From the NCBI GenBank assembly GCA_964528675.1, contig CAZGTU010000141.1:1-9666 (forward strand): a stretch of DNA of 9,666 nucleotides, in the 5' to 3' direction. This document shows positions 1 to 7,116 of this stretch, piece after piece. Both the position numbers and the translations under genes were made by a program. This DNA comes from CAYRTD01 sp964528675. Lineage in GTDB: Bacteria; Bacteroidota; Bacteroidia; Bacteroidales; GCA-2748055. Positions within the stretch are counted from its first letter, which is position 1, and the number at the start of each line of letters is the position of its first letter. The notes under the pieces are model-generated. The model made no database searches. It worked only from the letters and a program-made list of their open reading frames with translations, and was not told the origin of the DNA.

Positions 1-3000
1 GTGATTCTGTCGACTACAGCCTGAAGAAAATCGCATCGGACAGACTGGGTGAGATCAGCCAGGTAATAAAAAGTGGGGATCGTTTTTTTACAACAGGCCT
101 TGCAGAAAATCTCAGTGAGACTCTTGATGTGCCTGTTGCTCCGGTATTGATGTCGGAAGGAATGGCAGTGGCAGGAGGAGGACAGGAAAGGATCAATAAT
201 ACAATTATTATCGGTGTTGACAGTAATTTCGACCATATGGCCGGGACAGGGAACTATTATTCCAGGCTTTCGGGCGACCAGGTCATCCTGAGTGAAAATG
301 CTGCGGAAAAGCTAGGGGTAAATATTGGAGAGGAAATATTGCTTCGCATACGCAAGGCAAGTCTCATCCCACTGAATGCGCCATTTGTTTCCGACAGGGA
401 AAATACAGTAACTGCCAGACTTGAGATCATTGATATCGCAGGCAGTGATGTACTGGGGACATTTAACCTCAAAAATTCTCAGACAGCACCATTCAATGCC
501 TTTATTTCTCTTCCCAGATTAAATGAAATGATGGATCTGGAGAATAGGTCCAATCTAATGCTGATAAAATCAGATACAGAAATAAAACCTGCCGAATCCT
601 TAAATGCTATTTCAAAGAACTGGAATCCTGAAGATGCTTCTTTAAACATTGAGAAACTTGAAGAAAGAAATGAAATTGAAATCTCCAGCGAAAGGGTATT
701 CATAGATGCTCAAACCGCAGACTTAATCAAAGAAACAAAAGGATTCAAATATCCTGTTCTGACTTATTTTGTTAATAGTATTACTGCTAACTCTGCTTCA
801 ACTCCTTATTCTTTTGTTTCTACTCTTCCGCATGAAATGACAGATGAAAACGAGGTGATCATTAACAAATGGCTGGCAGACGACCTGAATGCAAAAACAG
901 GAGACAGCCTGAAAATGAAATTTTTTATTGTGGGTCCGCTCAGGGAATTGCAAGAGGAAGAATCAGTCTTTATTATAAAATCGATTGTGGAAATGAAAGG
1001 CAGATTTGCCGACAGAAACCTGATGCCGCACCTGCCTGGATTGTCTGATGCAGGCAACTGTCGTGACTGGGAAACAGGGATCCCTATCGATCTGGAAAAG
1101 ATCAGGGACAAGGATGAGGATTACTGGGATGAATGGAAAGGCACTCCAAAGGCATTTATTTCTCTTCCAAAAGCAGTGAAACTGTGGCAAAACCGTTTTG
1201 GAATTTACACCGCTTTTCGTTTCGATGCAGAAAAAACATCTATTGAAGAGCTTGAAAATAGCCTACAGGAAAAATTAAGCCCTTCTAAGCTTGGGTTCGA
1301 AGCAAGAAATGTAAAATCACAGGCAGAAAAAGCCGCTGAAGAAGGAGTGGATTTCAGTCAGTTATTTGCAGGATTGAGCTTCTTCCTGCTAGTTGCCGGT
1401 GTTCTTTTAGCGGTCCTGTTATTCCTTTTGAATCTGGAATTCAGGAAGGAACAGGTGCTTACACTTTCTGCTATGGGAATTCCGCACAAGAAGATACGTT
1501 ATATCAACCTTGTTGAAGGATTATTTATCGCCATTCCCGGGGCTTTGTTCGGACTTCTTCTGGCAATTCTATATAATAAGGCTGTGTTCTCAGCCCTGAA
1601 CGGAATATGGCAGGATATCGTCCGGACTGATATGCTGGCGGTGCATATCAATCCCTTAACACTTCTGAAAGGGTTTCTGGCCAGTGTCATTATTTCTGCT
1701 GCTGCCATATATCTTCCTTTGAATAAATTCCTTAAAAAGAATCTCAGAAAAATCAAAGCAGAAAGAATCACATCCGGAACTGATAAAGGTAAAAGAATAT
1801 ACAGCATCCTATTCCTGGTAACGGGGATTATTGCTATTGTTTTAATTGCCTGGGAAATATTTAAAGGAGAAATACAAAATGCCTCCGTTTTTTTCCTGGC
1901 CGGAGGTCTTTTGCTTATTGCCGGAATTTCTTTTTTCAGGTTTTACCTTTTTCGTTTAAGTGAAAGATCTTATGAGTTATTTCATTCTGCACAATTAAGT
2001 ATGAAAAACGCACTTCGGAATACCGGAAGAAGTATGACTGTCGTTATTCTTTTTACTCTTGCCACTTTCCTTGTAATCTCAACCGGCAGCAACCGCAAAG
2101 ATCTTTTTATCCATGCTGAAGACCCATCGAGCGGCACGGGAGGATTCCTTTTTTATGCAGAAACGAGCGTTCCGGTCCTCCAAAACCTCAATCAATCTGA
2201 AAAAAGATTCGAATATGGCTTAAGTGAAGGTTATGATATTCTCCAGTTCAGAAAAGCTGAGGGAGATGATGCCAGTTGCCTGAATCTTAACAGAATTCAA
2301 AATCCTGAAATTATCAGCATAAATCCTGAACAACTCGAAGGACGATTCAGTTTCCAGACTCGCACCGACTACCTTGATGAAGAGCAGCCCTGGTCAAGCC
2401 TCGAAAAAGATATGCCGGGAAATCTCATCCCCGCCATTGCTGATGAAACTGTGATTAAATGGGGACTTGGCAAAAAGGTAGGCGACACCCTGCATTATAA
2501 CAATTCCATGGGAGAACCCATGAAACTCTTACTGGTCGGAGGTCTGGCACCCACAATTTTCCAGGGGAAAGTAATTATCTCCAATAAAAATTTCCTGGAA
2601 AACTTCCCTGAAAGCAGCGGAACATCGGTATTCCTTATTGAAGGACAACCCGGTGACAGTGCAATGATTTACAGTGAGACCAACCGGGGGTTGCGAGATT
2701 ATGGAATAGAAATTGAACTCAGCGCTGCAAGGCTGGCAGAGTTCAATTCCGTGACCAACACCTATCTCTCGATATTTCTTGTGATGGGAGCACTTGGATT
2801 ACTACTCGGAACCATCGGATTGGGAATTGTGCTATTCAGAAGCGTTCTGGAACGAAAAAACGAGATTGCCCTGATGAAAGCAATTGGGTTCAACAAAAAA
2901 CTTATCAGCAAGATCATTAGCCGGGAGTACAACTTTCTACTGATTGCGGGCATCGGAATTGGATTTATCACTGCGGTAATCGCCACTTTACCTTCAATCC

Positions 3001-3143
3001 TAAGTCCCAATACAGGCATATCCTTCCCCACCCTTATCATTCTTTTGCTTGTTCTTTTCCAGAGTGGCTGGTTCTGGACATTCCTGATGACATCGCTGGC
3101 TTTGCGGAGCAGACGGATTTATGAGGCCTTGCGGAATGAGTAG
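1..3143 (+). CDS. FtsX/MacB-type ABC transporter permease, 5'-truncated
   Basis: Inner-membrane permease subunit of an ABC transporter of the FtsX/MacB class, whose members couple cytoplasmic ATP hydrolysis to movements of extracytoplasmic domains (lipoprotein, peptide or macrolide handling in known members). The frame is open from base 3, and the codons before the GTG at 129 read like the normal N-terminal part of this family (DSVDYSLKKIASDRLG, then SGDRFF). That GTG is therefore not the start; the true start and a first membrane helix lie off the left edge. About 1046 codons are visible. A long MacB-like periplasmic region comes first, then hydrophobic helices near 1365-1434, 1510-1590, 1656-1722, 1797-1862, 1881-1950 and 2034-2087. 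A second periplasmic region follows, then helices near 2763-2837, 2928-3002 and 3027-3104. The motifs LTLSAMGIPHKKI and IALMKAIGFNKKLI are the loops typical of two FtsX domains. Nine visible helices plus one missing gives the usual ten. The ATPase subunit is probably encoded just upstream. Substrate unknown. Confidence 0.9.
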   Translation, partial: DSVDYSLKKIASDRLGEISQVIKSGDRFFTTGLAENLSETLDVPVAPVLMSEGMAVAGGGQERINNTIIIGVDSNFDHMAGTGNYYSRLSGDQVILSENAAEKLGVNIGEEILLRIRKASLIPLNAPFVSDRENTVTARLEIIDIAGSDVLGTFNLKNSQTAPFNAFISLPRLNEMMDLENRSNLMLIKSDTEIKPAESLNAISKNWNPEDASLNIEKLEERNEIEISSERVFIDAQTADLIKETKGFKYPVLTYFVNSITANSASTPYSFVSTLPHEMTDENEVIINKWLADDLNAKTGDSLKMKFFIVGPLRELQEEESVFIIKSIVEMKGRFADRNLMPHLPGLSDAGNCRDWETGIPIDLEKIRDKDEDYWDEWKGTPKAFISLPKAVKLWQNRFGIYTAFRFDAEKTSIEELENSLQEKLSPSKLGFEARNVKSQAEKAAEEGVDFSQLFAGLSFFLLVAGVLLAVLLFLLNLEFRKEQVLTLSAMGIPHKKIRYINLVEGLFIAIPGALFGLLLAILYNKAVFSALNGIWQDIVRTDMLAVHINPLTLLKGFLASVIISAAAIYLPLNKFLKKNLRKIKAERITSGTDKGKRIYSILFLVTGIIAIVLIAWEIFKGEIQNASVFFLAGGLLLIAGISFFRFYLFRLSERSYELFHSAQLSMKNALRNTGRSMTVVILFTLATFLVISTGSNRKDLFIHAEDPSSGTGGFLFYAETSVPVLQNLNQSEKRFEYGLSEGYDILQFRKAEGDDASCLNLNRIQNPEIISINPEQLEGRFSFQTRTDYLDEEQPWSSLEKDMPGNLIPAIADETVIKWGLGKKVGDTLHYNNSMGEPMKLLLVGGLAPTIFQGKVIISNKNFLENFPESSGTSVFLIEGQPGDSAMIYSETNRGLRDYGIEIELSAARLAEFNSVTNTYLSIFLVMGALGLLLGTIGLGIVLFRSVLERKNEIALMKAIGFNKKLISKIISREYNFLLIAGIGIGFITAVIATLPSILSPNTGISFPTLIILLLVLFQSGWFWTFLMTSLALRSRRIYEALRNE

Positions 3144-3171
3144 GGTAAGTTAAGCCTGGAGATATATGCCT

Positions 3172-3201
3172 CAAGTTTTGACACTTTCGCTTGTTTTTTT
3201 T
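3172..3201 (+). terminator. Weak possible terminator after the permease gene
   Basis: A 4-bp CAAG/CTTG stem (3172-3175 with 3190-3193, 14-nt loop) is followed directly by eight T residues (3194-3201), 28 nt after the permease stop codon. The T-tract and position fit an intrinsic terminator. The stem is short and the loop large, so the call is tentative. Confidence 0.25.
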
Positions 3202-3202
3202 C

Positions 3203-3242
3203 AGACCTGGAAGGGTTAAAGACCTGAAAGGGTTATAACCCT
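3203..3242. repeat. Degenerate palindromic intergenic repeat, related to 6188-6254
   Basis: Two direct copies of a 17-nt-spaced unit, GACCTGGAAGGGTTA (3204-3218) and GACCTGAAAGGGTTA (3221-3235), differ at one base. The second runs into a perfect 14-nt palindrome AGGGTTATAACCCT (3229-3242). The layout (two units in the same direction, a centre of symmetry, then the start of an inverted unit) and the GACCT...AGG.TT unit match the intact element at 6188-6254. I read it as a diverged and truncated copy of the same family. It may also act in transcript-end formation after the permease. Confidence 0.6.
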
Positions 3243-3469
3243 ATCCAAAAAACATTTACACAATGGTCCTATTTTTACAAATAATGTAATTTTTATAGAA
3301 AAATGTAAACTCATTTTTTCAGATTAATGTACTAGATATTCCATATGACCATAATTATCCACTTTTAAATAATATTATTTTTTAATGAACCTGCTTAAAC
3401 TTTACCATAGAATTCATATCTTTCTTTCGGTTTGCACATTATGAAAAAATTACCTAAACCAGAAAGAAA
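3243..3469. other. AT-rich intergenic stretch before the PQQ-like gene
   Basis: Together with the preceding repeat this forms the 326-bp gap 3144-3469. It is very AT-rich, has short runs of T and A, and has no convincing ORF on either strand. Two items near its right end are worth noting: a TATCTTTC box and a 10-codon ORF, both listed separately. Nothing else is recognised. Confidence 0.5.
3417..3424 (+). promoter_or_regulatory. Possible Bacteroidota -7 box for the PQQ-like gene
   Basis: TATCTTTC matches the Bacteroidota -7 consensus TAnnTTTG at all but the last defined base. It would place a transcription start near 3431, about 40 nt before the ATG at 3470. No good -33 TTTG is seen at the right distance. 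The same 8-mer occurs in the candidate mannanase promoter on the other strand (9503-9510). Weak call. Confidence 0.25.
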
Positions 3470-3473
3470 ATGA
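3441..3473 (+). CDS. Possible 10-codon leader ORF overlapping the PQQ-like gene start
   Basis: A short frame reads MKKLPKPERK and stops at TGA 3471-3473, so its end overlaps the downstream ATG (3470-3472) in an ATGA arrangement. This geometry is typical of translational coupling. The peptide is very basic. No clear ribosome binding site precedes it and such short frames arise easily by chance in A-rich DNA, so it is a candidate only. Confidence 0.2.
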   Translation: MKKLPKPERK

Positions 3474-4750
3474 AATACCTATCCTCATTAACAGCACTTT
3501 TCTTATTTATCTCATTTTCTCCTTCAACCTTATTTGCCCAGGAGCAGGCCTCCCACTGGACACATTTCAGAGGAAGCAATCTCACTGCTTCTGCGCACGA
3601 AGGAGAATATCCTGTTGAATGGTCCGATTCAACTAACATTAGCTGGAAAACTCCCATCCCTGGTAAAGGCTGGTCTTCACCGGTAGTCTTCGGGAACCAG
3701 GTGTGGATGACAAGCGCTACACCCGATGGAAAAGAAATGTTTGCAATATGTACAAATTTAAACAGTGGAGAAATCATTCATAATATAAAAGTCTTTGAAC
3801 CTGATAGTATTTACCGCATTCATGCCGTGAACTCATATGCCACCCCAAGCCCTTGCGTAGAAGATGAATATGTTTATGTTCATTTCGGTAGATATGGTAC
3901 AGCTTGTATTAACACATCAGAGGGGGAAATCGTCTGGAAAAGAACTGATCTTCAATGTGAACATATCCAGGGACCCGGAGCTTCCCCAATTCTTCATAAA
4001 AACAAGCTTATTCTTCACATGGAAGACACAGATGTACAGTATATTATAGCTCTTGCTAAAAAAACCGGGGAAACCATCTGGAAGACAAACAGGCCGGAAG
4101 AACCTTATGAACCACTTGCAGAAATTGGGAAAAAAGCATATATCACCCCTTTAATCATCAAAGTAAATGACCGGGAATTATTAATTTCCAACGGTTCTGC
4201 TGTATGTATTGCCTACGATGTAGAAACCGGGAAAGAAGTCTGGCGCATTGTGCAGGGTGAAGATTCCACTATAGCCATGCCATTTGAAGAAGATGGAATA
4301 GTATATTTCTACACCGGTTTTGTGACACCGGAAGAAGGCGAAAAATATTGCGAGCTCCTGGCTGTGAACCCTGAAGGAAAAGGAGATATTGCTGACACAA
4401 ATATCCTTTGGAGAATACAATCCCCTCCCCTTCAACTTCTTACTCCTGTTATTCATAAAGGACTAATCTATACTGTAGATAGCCGTAGCAAAATGTCATG
4501 CATTGACGCCGGTACAGGTAAAGAACTTTGGTCCGAGCGCTTAAAAGGAAAATTTAACTCCTCACCGGTTTATGCACAGGGTAGTATATACTTTAATTCT
4601 ACCCGCGGAGAAACAATTGTAATAAGAGAAGGTAAAGTGCTCGACATACTGGCTGAAAACCGTCTTGATGGCGAAATCTGGTCCACACCTGCATTTGTAG
4701 ATGGCGCGATATTAATGAGAACAAGTAAATTTCTTTATAAAATAGAATAA
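3470..4750 (+). CDS. Secreted PQQ-like (BamB-type) beta-propeller repeat protein
   Basis: A 426-residue exported protein built of PQQ-like beta-propeller repeats. The N-terminus has a clear Sec signal peptide: basic start, a hydrophobic stretch at about residues 5-20, and likely cleavage after LFA (A23|Q24). The mature protein opens with HWTHFRG (29-35), the W-x-x-FRG opening typical of this exported family in Bacteroidota and Planctomycetes. Blade-closing motifs recur: EGEIVW (151-156), TGETIW (199-204), TGKEVW (253-258) and TGKELW (349-354). These are the signature of PQQ-like repeats, which in most such proteins are structural and do not prove PQQ binding or enzyme activity. The residues of quinoprotein alcohol dehydrogenases are not evident. 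The ATG at 3470 follows an A/G-rich AGAAAGAAA stretch and gives a complete signal peptide. It lies upstream of an exported oxidoreductase. Its role is unknown; scaffolding or sugar binding in the periplasm is possible. Confidence 0.85.
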   Translation: MKYLSSLTALFLFISFSPSTLFAQEQASHWTHFRGSNLTASAHEGEYPVEWSDSTNISWKTPIPGKGWSSPVVFGNQVWMTSATPDGKEMFAICTNLNSGEIIHNIKVFEPDSIYRIHAVNSYATPSPCVEDEYVYVHFGRYGTACINTSEGEIVWKRTDLQCEHIQGPGASPILHKNKLILHMEDTDVQYIIALAKKTGETIWKTNRPEEPYEPLAEIGKKAYITPLIIKVNDRELLISNGSAVCIAYDVETGKEVWRIVQGEDSTIAMPFEEDGIVYFYTGFVTPEEGEKYCELLAVNPEGKGDIADTNILWRIQSPPLQLLTPVIHKGLIYTVDSRSKMSCIDAGTGKELWSERLKGKFNSSPVYAQGSIYFNSTRGETIVIREGKVLDILAENRLDGEIWSTPAFVDGAILMRTSKFLYKIE

Positions 4751-4869
4751 TTTACCCGCTTTTTATCTATTTTTAATGCTGAACGAAACTTATTCAATAT
4801 AACAACCAGCAAAAATTCATTTTTCATCTTATTCTTAAATTAACTGACTAAAAATAAGAACCAACAACT
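4751..4869 (+). other. Short AT-rich spacer between PQQ-like gene and oxidoreductase
   Basis: 119 bp of AT-rich DNA without a convincing terminator or promoter. A 6-bp inverted repeat TTCTTA (4832-4837) / TAAGAA (4855-4860) with a 17-nt loop ends 9 nt before the next start codon. Given its AT content it may be chance. The lack of a clear terminator leaves co-transcription of the two flanking genes possible. Confidence 0.4.
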
Positions 4870-6186
4870 ATGAGTACAAATAGAAGAGATTTTATAAAGA
4901 AAAGTGTCCTTGCCACAGGCGGATTGGGTTTAGTTTCTTCTTTCCCCGCAGCTTCAGCAAGTATTTTAGGGGCAAATGAAAAAATTACATGTGGTGTGAT
5001 AGGCATTAATGGAATGGGCTTTGCCAACCTAAAAGCCTTTTTAAATCTGCCTAACACCGAGTGCGCAGCCATCTGCGATGTGGATGAAAATGTATTGAAC
5101 AAAAGGGTGACAGATATTGAAAAACTCCAGGAAAAAGTCCCTGCCTTATACAAAGATTACCGGAAAATGCTGGAGCATCAGGGAATTGATGTGATCATTA
5201 TCGGCACTCCCGATCACTGGCATACACTCCCATTTGTTGAAGCAGCAGAACTGGGATATGATATTTACTGTGAAAAGCCTCTTGCAAACACTATTCAGGA
5301 GTGTGACATTATGGAACGTGCCGTTGATCGTTACAGAATTGTTGCCCAGGTAGGACAATGGCAGAGAAGTGATAAGCACTGGCAGGATGCCATTGCTTAT
5401 GTTCACTCAGGAAAACTCGGTAAAATTCGTACGGTAAGGACCTGGTCCTACCAGGGTTGGATGAAGTCTGTACCGGTAGTTCCTGACACTGCTGTTCCCG
5501 AGGGAGTTGATTACGATTTCTGGCTGGGGCCTGCTCCCAAACGGCCTTTTAACCAAAACCGCTTCCATTTTAATTTCCGCTGGTTCTGGGACTATGCGGG
5601 CGGCATGATGACGGACTGGGGAGTACACATTGTTGATTATGCATTATTTGGAATGGAGAGGTATGCACCCAAATCGGTGATGTCACTGGGAGGAAAATTT
5701 GCTTATCCCGAAGATGCCACCGAAACTCCCGACACCCAGCAGGCAATCTATGAATTTGACGGATTCACTCTTCTCTGGGATCATGGCATTGGCATTGACG
5801 GAGGTTATTATGGCCGCTCACATGGTGTGGCTTTTGTAGGAAATGAAGGCACCCTGGTTGTTGACCGCGGTGGCTGGGAAGTCATTCCCGAACCCAAGGG
5901 AGGAAATCCTACACTCGAAAGGGTACCCCTGGTAAAAGCCGAAGGAGGAGGTTTGCAAAATCATATGCTGAATTTTGTTGCCGCAATAAAAGAAGGTGCA
6001 AAACTCAATTGTCCGGTGAACATCGCCGCCGGTGTTGCCCGCACATGCCACCTGGGAAACATCGCTTATAAAACGGGTCGCCGTCTCTACTGGGATCCCG
6101 TAAATCACAGGTTTAAAAACGACAAAGAAGCAAACGAACTATTAAATGCCAAATACCGGGATCCATGGAGATTACCGGTGGTATAG
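4870..6186 (+). CDS. Tat-exported Gfo/Idh/MocA-family oxidoreductase
   Basis: An NAD(P)-dependent sugar-type oxidoreductase of the Gfo/Idh/MocA family, 438 residues, the usual length for exported members. The N-terminus carries a twin-arginine signal, NRRDFIKKS (4-12), followed by a hydrophobic segment and an Ala-rich cleavage region near residues 27-30. It is predicted to be exported folded with its cofactor. The Rossmann motif GVIGINGMG is at 42-50, GTPDHWH at 112-118, and the family EKPLA motif at 135-139 with probable catalytic Lys136. DWGVHIVD (249-256) supplies an Asp249/His253 pair spaced by four, matching the catalytic Asp and His of inositol dehydrogenases. All key residues are present, so an active enzyme is likely. 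The substrate cannot be told from sequence; a glycoside, free sugar or inositol is plausible. Some periplasmic family members in Bacteroidota form 3-keto-glycosides, but no partner hydrolase is in this window. No Shine-Dalgarno is visible. The stop is followed within 2 nt by a long palindrome. Confidence 0.9.
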   Translation: MSTNRRDFIKKSVLATGGLGLVSSFPAASASILGANEKITCGVIGINGMGFANLKAFLNLPNTECAAICDVDENVLNKRVTDIEKLQEKVPALYKDYRKMLEHQGIDVIIIGTPDHWHTLPFVEAAELGYDIYCEKPLANTIQECDIMERAVDRYRIVAQVGQWQRSDKHWQDAIAYVHSGKLGKIRTVRTWSYQGWMKSVPVVPDTAVPEGVDYDFWLGPAPKRPFNQNRFHFNFRWFWDYAGGMMTDWGVHIVDYALFGMERYAPKSVMSLGGKFAYPEDATETPDTQQAIYEFDGFTLLWDHGIGIDGGYYGRSHGVAFVGNEGTLVVDRGGWEVIPEPKGGNPTLERVPLVKAEGGGLQNHMLNFVAAIKEGAKLNCPVNIAAGVARTCHLGNIAYKTGRRLYWDPVNHRFKNDKEANELLNAKYRDPWRLPVV

Positions 6187-6187
6187 C

Positions 6188-6254
6188 AGACCTTCGAGGT
6201 TTTAAGACCTTCGAGGTTTTAAAAACCTCGAAGGTCTTAAAACCTCGAAGGTCT
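6188..6254. repeat. Perfect 67-nt palindrome made of four ~17-nt units
   Basis: Arms 6188-6220 and 6222-6254 (33 nt each) are exact reverse complements with one central A at 6221. Each arm holds two direct copies of the unit GACCTTCGAGGTTTT, starting at 6189 and 6206; the right arm holds the two inverted copies. Each unit also has its own short dyad, ACCT-TCG-AGGT. The transcript could therefore fold as one 33-bp hairpin or as up to four mini-hairpins. It begins one base after the oxidoreductase stop codon, so it would form a 3' stem-loop on that mRNA, acting as a stabiliser or terminator. It lacks a clear U-tract after the stem. It resembles intergenic palindromic repeat elements known to recur in Bacteroidota genomes. 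Confidence 0.9.
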
Positions 6255-6272
6255 TATAAAATACAAAATCCT

Positions 6273-6291
6273 ACTGCAATCTCATTGCAGT
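6273..6291. other. 8-bp stem-loop downstream of the palindrome
   Basis: ACTGCAAT (6273-6280) pairs perfectly with ATTGCAGT (6284-6291) around a 3-nt CTC loop. On the plus strand it is followed by GTTG and an A-run, not T, so it is not a standard intrinsic terminator for the upstream gene. On the minus strand the following sequence holds two short T-runs, but no minus-strand gene feeds into it. It may be an mRNA 3'-end structure. Confidence 0.45.
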
Positions 6292-6417
6292 GTTGAAAAA
6301 AAATTAAAAAAACTCATCACATCCTCACACTGAGAGCATTAGTATTGGAAAAAAGTATTATCTTACACATCAGGTTGCAGAATAAAGACTGTAGCCTTTT
6401 ATTGTTTAAATAATACC

Positions 6418-6422
6418 AGGAG
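6418..6422 (+). promoter_or_regulatory. Ribosome binding site for the cysteine-cluster gene
   Basis: AGGAG sits two bases before the ATG at 6425, short spacing. It is the clearest Shine-Dalgarno-like site in the window and supports this start over the downstream methionine codons. Confidence 0.5.
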
Positions 6423-6424
6423 CT

Positions 6425-7060
6425 ATGTCCTACTCTTATGCTCAAATCGATAACATTTTTTACAATGATGGTTATCAACTGGCTGAAAAAATTATAGGAA
6501 ATAAAGTCAGTAAAGAAAAATTCCGGGCTCTTACAAAAGAGCTGTTTCATAATATTGATACTTTACTGGATGCATTTTCCCTGAGGGTTAAAAATAACAA
6601 ACAGGAGATCCACTGCAAAAGGGGATGCTCCTGGTGCTGCTCCCAACCGGTATTTACCAATGAATGGGAAGCTGAATATCTCAGAGACTTTATGATGAGA
6701 AGTTTTACCTGCCATAAGGTTTCTGAGATCAAAGGAAAGGCTGAAGATAAGAATAAAACCACCTCCCAGCTCGACAAAAAAGAAGTATTAAGTACCCGCA
6801 TCTTATGCCCTTTCCTGGAAAATAATGCATGTTCTGTATATCCTGCCCGGCCAATGGCCTGCAGAATATATCTTTCATCAAATCTTGATTCCTGTGTCTA
6901 TGAATTCAATAACCCTCAAGATGATAAAAAATACGCTCAACTATATGATTTCCCCCTTCATGCAGGAAGAAAAATGAACGAGGGAATTGCTGCATGGCTT
7001 GAGGATCAAGGAGTTGAAGTCAGAGAGTTGAGGTTGGAGGAAGCTTTGGGGGAACGGTAA
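6425..7060 (+). CDS. YkgJ-family cysteine-cluster protein
   Basis: A 211-residue soluble protein of the YkgJ / CxxCxxCC family, presumed to bind zinc or an iron-sulfur centre. The role of the family is unknown. The defining cysteines are present: C64-x3-C68-x2-C71-C72 near the middle, then C128-P, C136 and C146 in the pattern CPFLENNACSVYPARPMAC, with the usual arginine-proline before the last cysteine. Extra cysteines are at 96 and 157. A lysine-rich charged stretch (about 104-120) separates the two cysteine groups and is probably a flexible loop. There is no signal peptide or membrane segment, so it is cytoplasmic. It stands alone: the upstream gene is 238 bp away beyond two hairpins, and the downstream neighbour is convergent. 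No functional link to the sugar genes can be shown. Confidence 0.85.
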   Translation: MSYSYAQIDNIFYNDGYQLAEKIIGNKVSKEKFRALTKELFHNIDTLLDAFSLRVKNNKQEIHCKRGCSWCCSQPVFTNEWEAEYLRDFMMRSFTCHKVSEIKGKAEDKNKTTSQLDKKEVLSTRILCPFLENNACSVYPARPMACRIYLSSNLDSCVYEFNNPQDDKKYAQLYDFPLHAGRKMNEGIAAWLEDQGVEVRELRLEEALGER

Positions 7061-7076
7061 TCGGCCTGCCCGCCGA
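7061..7076. terminator. Small GC-rich stem-loop between convergent genes
   Basis: TCGGC (7061-7065) pairs with GCCGA (7072-7076) around a 6-nt loop, directly after the YkgJ-family stop codon. It lies in the 56-bp gap between two convergent genes. Without a T-tract it is only a weak candidate for a shared transcript end. The local sequence is noticeably more GC-rich than the other gaps and could be a decayed repeat. Confidence 0.25.
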
Positions 7077-7116
7077 CATGCTCGCACGATTTTCACGATC
7101 CTCCCAGGAAACCCTA

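Noticed and set aside
3263..3352. Inverted pair ATGGTC (3263-3268) and GACCAT (3347-3352) in the gap before the PQQ-like gene
   Set aside because: Only 6 bp with about 80 nt between, in AT-rich DNA; expected by chance and not supported as an operator.
4832..4860. TTCTTA/TAAGAA inverted repeat just before the oxidoreductase start
   Set aside because: Short AT-only-type stem with a 17-nt loop; too weak to call a regulatory hairpin or terminator.
6188..6254. Four short repeats that might be taken for a CRISPR array
   Set aside because: Units abut without spacers and are arranged as inverted pairs; there are no cas genes. It is a palindromic repeat element.
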